64,000 nucleotides of DNA from Daedaleopsis sinensis (lineage: Eukaryota; Basidiomycota; Agaricomycetes; Polyporales; Polyporaceae). The notes beneath the pieces were generated by a model that did not search any database, was not told the origin of the DNA, and saw nothing but the letters and a program-made list of their open reading frames with translations. A program made the position numbers and the translations under genes. Every line of letters starts with the position of its first letter. The first letter of the stretch is position 1. This document shows positions 59,080 through 64,000 of the stretch, piece by piece. The DNA lies in assembly GCA_033807695.1 (NCBI GenBank), contig CM066301.1, positions 3,100,001 through 3,164,000 on the forward strand, written 5' to 3'.

Positions 59080-60259
59080 TTGACTTTCGTACAGCTTACC
59101 GACGAGGCGAACCTGAATGAGATCAAGCAGATTATGCGAGACTTCGTCAAGAGCATGAGCATATCCTTCCAGCCACTGCAGGCGTCCCCCCTCCCCCACC
59201 TGCGCAAGGCCGTCCGAGCGGAAGTCGCCTCCTGGGACGAGAGTCTCAGCCCGAGTCTCGTCGACGCCTTCACGGACACCGGCTGCTCTCTAGTCGAAAC
59301 TGCATACACCCACATGCCCTACGAGCACCAGTTCGTCGCCGCGTGCTACACCGCCAATGTGGTGTTTGCCGACGACCTCGGTGAGCGCTGCGTTGAAGCC
59401 TTAGGCCAGTTTGCGCAACGTTTTGCGCGTGCCGAGCCCCAGATGCACCCCGTGCTCGACCGTTTGGTGGACCTCCTGCGGTCGATGCACGACTACTACC
59501 CGCGCGTGAGCGCGGACGCGATCATCGCCAACACGCTCGACGCGATGACGTGGATGTACGTCGAACTCACTACGAAGGGCATGGCGGTCGAGCCGGCTGC
59601 TGAGCGGTACCCGATGTACCTGCGCCTCAAGGCCGGCATCGGCGCGGCTTTCTCGCATTTGGCCTACACGAAGAGCTGGCAGGAGAATTCGGGGTCGTAC
59701 TATTTGCAGACACTTCCGTGAGTGCACACAGTACATTATATCATGGCGAAGCGCGGCTGAGCTGACCGCTGTCCACCCTCCCGCAGTGATCTCGAGATAT
59801 TCACAGTGTGTTCAAAGTGAGTGACATCCGTCGTATCTCGTTGTGGTCGGATGCTGACGATGTCGCCTTCTGCCAGCGATGTGTACGGGGACTGTATCCT
59901 TTGCCCTCCGAATTATGACACTGACATCGACCGTGTAGTCTATCATTCTATAAGGAAGCATTGGCCGGCGAGAAGGATAACTTCGTCCACCTGCGAGCTG
60001 CCACGGAGAAGAAGCCTGTCATTCAAGTTCTCCGGGAGGTCGCCGACGAGGCGCTTGAAAGCGCACGCAGGCTGGAGAAGATTGCATCCGCCCAGCCCGG
60101 ACTGACCCCCATCTGCCGAAGTTACATCATGGTCAGTGTAGATCATGTTGCGACTTCCATTACTCGCCGCACGTCAAGCTCTAACACGGGACTGCGCAGG
60201 GCCTCGTCGACTTCTACTACAGAGCCGGACGGTACCGTCTCGGAGATCTGGACGCCTGA
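59080..60259 (+). CDS. TRI5-type (trichodiene synthase-like) sesquiterpene synthase, 5' end unresolved
   Basis: Class I terpene cyclase acting on farnesyl diphosphate; the product is unknown, as Agaricomycetes carry many such paralogues. Supported exons: 59080-59717, 59787-59816, 59877-59882 (6 nt), 59939-60131 and 60200-60259, about 308 codons. Family features: a helical N-terminal block (LNEIKQIMRDFVKSMS), an acidic FADDLGE metal-binding site, HPVLDRLVDLLRSM and an N-D-x-x-S-x-x-x-E second metal site that only appears when the 6-nt exon is included. The end FYYRAGRYRLGD is also typical. The open frame begins at a TTG, with an in-frame stop upstream (59043) and no ATG between. Either a short 5' exon was missed or the gene has lost its start. 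Confidence 0.75.
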
Positions 60260-61303
60260 GCCCGGCAGACGATGTATTAATAGACCATCTAGTCATCCAT
60301 ACATGCGTTCAGAGTTCTGCGGCATGATCGCTTCTCCCGGACGCGACACGTACGGCTGCATGTGACGATTGATATGACGAGACTCGCGAGGAGGAGGAGG
60401 AGGAGGAGGAGGAGGAGGAGGAGAGGACTGATGTTTCTTCAATGTCTCCTACCGGCTATGAGCGAAGTTGTGACCTAGGCTAAGTCGTTCTGCAGGGTAG
60501 TGCTCGATAATATGGCAGGAACAGCCTTGAGTCCAATGCTATTATTAGTAGTAGTAGTAAGTAGTATGCATGTGACACACCCGAGCCACAGGTTCCACTA
60601 GTTTACGACCTGTGGCTTTGCCACTCGAAGTTTCGCCTTCGGCTCATTGTCCGAACATGAGGAGCGTGCATGAAGCCCAGAGTACTTATAAGACTACCGC
60701 TCGAGCTGGAGAGCCCTCTCCGTCCCGCTTGCTTGCCCGCTCGCTCTCATTCTCGCCTCGCGAACTCAACAGCCTCGGCCGGCAATTGGACGACTCGGAG
60801 GGAGATAGTCAGACATCACGCATACGGTCAACCGAGTTGAAAGCAGATAGCATTTACAGGCGTAAATAACTAGACCATCGAGGCTGGCAAATAAGTACTA
60901 CGCCGGTACTTATGCCATGCAAGATACTTAAGTTGTCTAGTGTAGGCGGCGGAACGTAGACGCCCACTCGTGAGCGTTAGTGGTACCGGCCGTCCTCCGG
61001 AGGAGGTCCGGCCAAGAACCAGGTTTCTACATAGACAAGGGGGTTCTTGCCAGCACCCGGGGTTTCCAAATAGATTTATCCGCGTATTCCTGGACACGAT
61101 CAAAGTGTACAGGTTTTGAAAACAAGAAAATCAAGTCCACTTCACGTGACTTTTGGCACCGCGACCCCTGGCACCCCATAGACGGAAGGCATTCCCCGCG
61201 ACGACATAAAGGCGAAGGTATTTCCGAGTCCTGTATGACGGACTGTTCGAGAGGAACTGGAAGACCATTGCAATGAGCCCAGGTATGTAGGAGCGGGAGT
61301 CGA
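60260..61303. other. Intergenic between terpene synthase and BNA7
   Basis: About 1 kb with a trinucleotide (GAG)n tract near 60388-60425 and a short (TAG/AGT)n tract near 60546-60562. A small CGAAG/CTTCG hairpin lies at about 60625-60640. No gene recognised. Confidence 0.5.
60388..60425. repeat. (GAG)n microsatellite
   Basis: About twelve uninterrupted GAG units on the plus strand, just 130 bp after the terpene synthase stop codon. Non-coding position. Confidence 0.9.
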
Positions 61304-61374
61304 GGGAAGTTCGGCGGCGCCGCTGGCCGAGGGCTGGCAAAGCCTGCCCAAGGCGCGGCGCCTTCGAACTTCCC
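61304..61374. repeat. GC-rich stem-loop downstream of BNA7
   Basis: The left arm starting GGGAAGTTCG then GGCGGCGCCGC pairs with the right arm GCGCGGCGCC then TTCGAACTTCCC, giving arms of about 20 nt with a small bulge. The loop itself contains GGGCTGGC/GCCTGCCC. The structure is strong for either strand. It could be a terminator-like RNA structure, a MITE remnant or chance. Confidence 0.55.
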
Positions 61375-61623
61375 GAATTTCAAGTTACTAGTTATATGTG
61401 ACTAGAATTCATAGCGGACCAATCGTGTCCAGGTCTGCCCGGAGGGCCCTACGTATTACAACAGGGACTCACAATAACCGGTTACTAACACACTGTCGGG
61501 ACCGAAATTGTGAAGAAAGGTGCCTTGGAGCAGCGGGATCTTGATGATCGTACATTAGACTCGCGATTGGACATGGAGCACAGGATGCACACACCTTCGA
61601 ATTCATAAAGCCACTGCGCAAAA

Positions 61624-62504
61624 TCAAGCGTTCGACTGCGACGCGGGGGCGGTATCCGCCGTCAACGCAGCCACGAAATCAGCGACGATCCGGGGGTAAA
61701 CTGCGCCCTTCAGGAGCTCGTTGTGGCCGTCCGTGAGCTCGTCGAAGTTCTTCGAGACGCGGCCGCCAGCGAGGGCGGACAGATGTGCGTGGATGGCGTC
61801 GCTCTGGAGCTGGTCGACGAGGACGTCGCCGGACGAGTGGAGGACGAGCCAGCGGATGTGCTCGGCCCCAGGGCGGAGGGCGTAGGACGCGACGTTCACG
61901 TCAGGGTAGGCCGCGCGGTCGCCGAACGTGGCGGCGATGAACCATTGCTTGTAGGAGGGGAAGGAGCGGAGGAGGAGGTCGATGTCGTAGATGCCCTCGG
62001 AGAAGACGACGGCGCGGGTTGCGGCGATAAGCTGCGGAGAGGGCGCGAGGGCGGAGAAGGGGGAGGCGAGGAGGATAGACGCAAGGATGTGGGCGGAGCA
62101 GCTGTGGCCGATGAGGACGAGCTGCGCCGGGGGGCTGTTGGCGTACGGCTCCGGGGCGTGGGGGCCGGACCAGGAGGAGAGGAAGTGGAGAAAGCGGAGG
62201 ACGTCGCTGGCGTGGACCGGATGCTCGACCGGGTCCGTGGGCGTCGTGAGGCGGTAGTTTGGGACGGCGACGGGGCAGTGCGTGAGCTGGACGAGGCTGC
62301 GGGCGAGCTCGGCGTGGTCTGCCTTGTCCTCGCTGCGCGTCCGTGCGCTGCGGATGAGCGAGGGCGGTGAGGACGAGGAGGAGAGACGTACGAACGCCAG
62401 GCCCCTCCGTGGACGAAGACGAGGAGTGGGGCAGTGTGTGTATGGCCCGCAGCTGGGTAATAGTCGAACTTGTTAAACGCTTTCTCGCCGTACGGGATCT
62501 CCAT
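61624..62504 (-). CDS. BNA7: Kynurenine formamidase (arylformamidase)
   Basis: Hydrolyses N-formylkynurenine to kynurenine, the second step of tryptophan-to-NAD synthesis. Exons 62504..62392 and 62347..61624 give 278 aa. An alpha/beta hydrolase: oxyanion-hole motif FVHGGAW, nucleophile elbow LIGHSCSAHI, then the Bna7-like VFSEGIYDIDLLLRSFPSY, with Asp in LHSSGDVLVD and His in TDGHNEL completing a Ser-Asp-His triad. The FxxGIYD block near two thirds of the length is what separates formamidases from generic esterases of the HGGxW group. The start overlaps no other gene; PMP3 begins 112 bp away on the other strand. The single intron restores the ARTRSEDKADHAELARSLV helix. Confidence 0.88.
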
Positions 62505-62616
62505 GCTCGTCGTAGTCTCTGACGCAGGGCCGCATAAATGACGTCACTCGCCGTGCCTCGTTATAAGCCGCCCGGCGACTATCCCATCCCCTCACCACCC
62601 TCTCTTTTCCCCCACC
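62505..62616. promoter_or_regulatory. 112-bp bidirectional promoter of BNA7 and PMP3 with a CRE palindrome
   Basis: Only 112 bp separate the two start codons. It contains TGACGTCA at 62539-62546, the palindromic CRE/ATF site bound by Atf1/Sko1-type bZIP factors. A TATA-like TTATAAG lies at 62561-62567, oriented for PMP3. Both genes may share the bZIP site; regulation is inferred. Confidence 0.6.
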
Positions 62617-63014
62617 ATGCCGTTCACCGCTTCTGACATCTGCAAGGTGCGTTCGTTCTCCTTTATTCTCGGTGTGCACCGTGCTCATGCTCGTGCAATA
62701 TCTAGATCATGTACGTCGCTGCCTGTCGTAACAACGGTGGCCAAGTGGTGTCTAACCGTTACCAACAGCTTCGCCGTCCTCTTGCCACCAGTCGGCGTGT
62801 TCCTTGAACGTGGCTGCAATGGCGACTTTCTAATCAACATCCTACTAGTGAGTCGCGCATGTTCATGGTGCAAGGATCAGTTATTGATGACTATGCCTCG
62901 TAGACTCTTCTGGGCTATCTGTGTGTTGCATCGTCGTCTCTCTCCGCAATTTTACTGACCTTTTCCCCTAGCCCTGGTATCATCCACGCCCTCTACATCA
63001 TCCTGAAATACTAG
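62617..63014 (+). CDS. PMP3: Plasma membrane proteolipid 3 (PMP3/UPF0057, stress-induced)
   Basis: Small two-TM protein of the plasma membrane that maintains membrane potential under salt and other stress. Five exons: 62617-62646, 62706-62710 (5 nt), 62769-62847, 62904-62920 (17 nt) and 62972-63014; 57 aa, the usual size. The product reads MPFTASDICKIIFAVLLPP, then VGVFLERGCNGDFLINILL, TLLGYLPGIIHALYIILKY, essentially the family consensus along its whole length. Without the 5-nt exon (ATCAT, flanked by ctag and GTACGT) the frame is broken, so this micro-exon is well supported by protein conservation. No ORF finder would report this gene because every exon is under 80 nt. Confidence 0.95.
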
Positions 63015-63343
63015 GCGGGGTGCCTCACATCACCCCGTCGTCTGCCACGACCCGCCACGCCGGTCATGACCTCATGAATGTTCCGGACTTGTACCCTCTG
63101 AACGCTATAATACACGGTGTATGTAATAGATACTCTTGCCAAGGACATCTATCTCCTCCACACATTCATCGAATCTCTTCCTGTGGGATGTGCGTGCACA
63201 AGGCGTGTCCAAACAGCATAATTCTAAGGTCATCGAGGCTAGCGCTACAAATCGGCGGTCGTAGTACATACCCGACGCTCTACACAAGCAAATGGTACAT
63301 CGTTTTCGGGCTTCTCTCGTAGTCCATGGGCTGAGCATCGCGG
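63015..63343. other. Intergenic, convergent PMP3 and the edge gene
   Basis: About 330 bp holding two 3' UTRs. Nothing else seen. Confidence 0.45.
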
Positions 63344-64000
63344 TCATGAGGAACCGTCTTCCTCGCTGTCCTCGTCAGCCTCGGACGACTCCTCCGAGCT
63401 CGCGCCAGCCGAGGCGGTCTTGGCTACCGCCGCCGCACTTGCTGCCGAAGCGGCGGCGGGGATAGCAGGTTTTGCCGGGGCTGATGGTGCGGCGGCAGGC
63501 GTATCGCTCTCGGGCCCAGACTCGAACTCGTCGCTGCCGTCGTCATCGTCAGACGCAGCAGAGGCTGCAGGTTTCGCTGCCTGCGATGAGCCCGAGGATG
63601 TGGCAGGGGCAGCCGCCGCCGTCGCTGAGGTCGTCGCGGGGGCGGGTTTTGCGGGAGGATCGCTCTCCTCGCTGCCCTCGCTCGCCGTCTCGGCCTCGCT
63701 ATCGCTCTCTTCGCTCGAGTCTGCGCTCTCAGGCTCCGCCTTCGCGTTCGCGGCTGCCTTGGACGTCGCGGGAGCACTGGCCTCTTCTTCCTCCTCCTCG
63801 TCTTCGTCCTCTTCCTCGCTCTCGTCCTCCCCACTCCCGCTCCCGCTCCCGCTCTCGCTCTCGCTCTCCTCCGCGTCGAACTGCTCGATCATCTTCGCCC
63901 CGACCGCCCAGCACTTGCGCACGCCGTCCGCGAGCGGCGAGCCCTCCTTGAGCCCCACCCCGCGCGCCGCCGCCGAGCGGTGCCACGCGCGGATGTCGTC
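63344..64000 (-). CDS. Acidic Ser/Glu/Ala-rich protein, C-terminal part, 5' end outside the window
   Basis: The frame is open from the window edge to a stop at 63346..63344, about 218 codons. The first about 47 residues look folded (WHRSAAARGVGLKEGSPL, VRKCWAVGAKMIEQFD). The rest is low-complexity: SESGSGSGSGEDESEEEDED, then Ala/Pro/Ser stretches with acidic patches (DSSEESDSEAETASEGS) and an end SSEEDEDSEEDGSS-like. Such tails occur in nucleolar and chromatin proteins, but I do not recognise the family. No intron is needed in the visible part. Confidence is in the frame being coding, not in any function. Confidence 0.6.
   Translation of the reverse strand, partial: DDIRAWHRSAAARGVGLKEGSPLADGVRKCWAVGAKMIEQFDAEESESESGSGSGSGEDESEEEDEDEEEEEEASAPATSKAAANAKAEPESADSSEESDSEAETASEGSEESDPPAKPAPATTSATAAAAPATSSGSSQAAKPAASAASDDDDGSDEFESGPESDTPAAAPSAPAKPAIPAAASAASAAAVAKTASAGASSEESSEADEDSEEDGSS

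Overview
The window is nuclear DNA from a filamentous basidiomycete, most likely an Agaricomycete. This is inferred from very intron-dense genes with short (about 50-70 nt) GT-AG introns, GC-rich coding sequence, short intergenic gaps, a typical Agaricomycete housekeeping gene set and a TRI5-type sesquiterpene synthase. About 24 protein genes could be read exon by exon, with roughly 120 introns. I see no rRNA, tRNA, CRISPR array or intact transposon gene.

Layout. 0-31 kb is compact and mostly housekeeping: SEC66 5' end (-), mitochondrial citrate synthase, an unnamed Pro/Gly-rich protein (-), PP2A B56 subunit, DNA primase large subunit, phosphatidylserine synthase, NSE1 of the Smc5/6 complex, a mitochondrial-type AAA ATPase (-), phosphatidylinositol synthase (-), kynurenine 3-monooxygenase, a four-AT-hook protein (-), an OS-9/Yos9 ER lectin, and a SAT4/HAL4-type kinase (-). 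31.1-37.8 kb is a long stretch in which I can support no gene. 37.8-51.6 kb holds the PRP28 helicase (-), an EF-hand-like protein, a lysine methyltransferase-like protein (-), a RhoGEF, asparagine synthetase (-) and an aldo-keto reductase (-). 51.6-64 kb is looser: syntaxin (SSO1), kynureninase, a TRI5-type terpene synthase, kynurenine formamidase (-), PMP3 and a partial acidic protein (-) at the edge. Two diverged copies of one non-coding element lie in opposite orientation around the syntaxin-kynureninase pair.

Functional links. Formamidase, kynurenine 3-monooxygenase and kynureninase are three consecutive steps of tryptophan-to-NAD synthesis. All three lie in this window, two of them on either side of the terpene synthase. 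PRI2 and NSE1, both chromosome-replication/repair genes, carry MluI cell-cycle-box (ACGCGT) motifs close to their starts. CHO1 and PIS1, two CDP-alcohol phosphatidyltransferases that compete for CDP-diacylglycerol, lie 6 kb apart.

All exon borders were read by eye from splice signals, phase and family similarity remembered from training; no search or alignment was run. Points left open are the 5' end of the terpene synthase, one intron of YOS9 and the first exon of the kinase.
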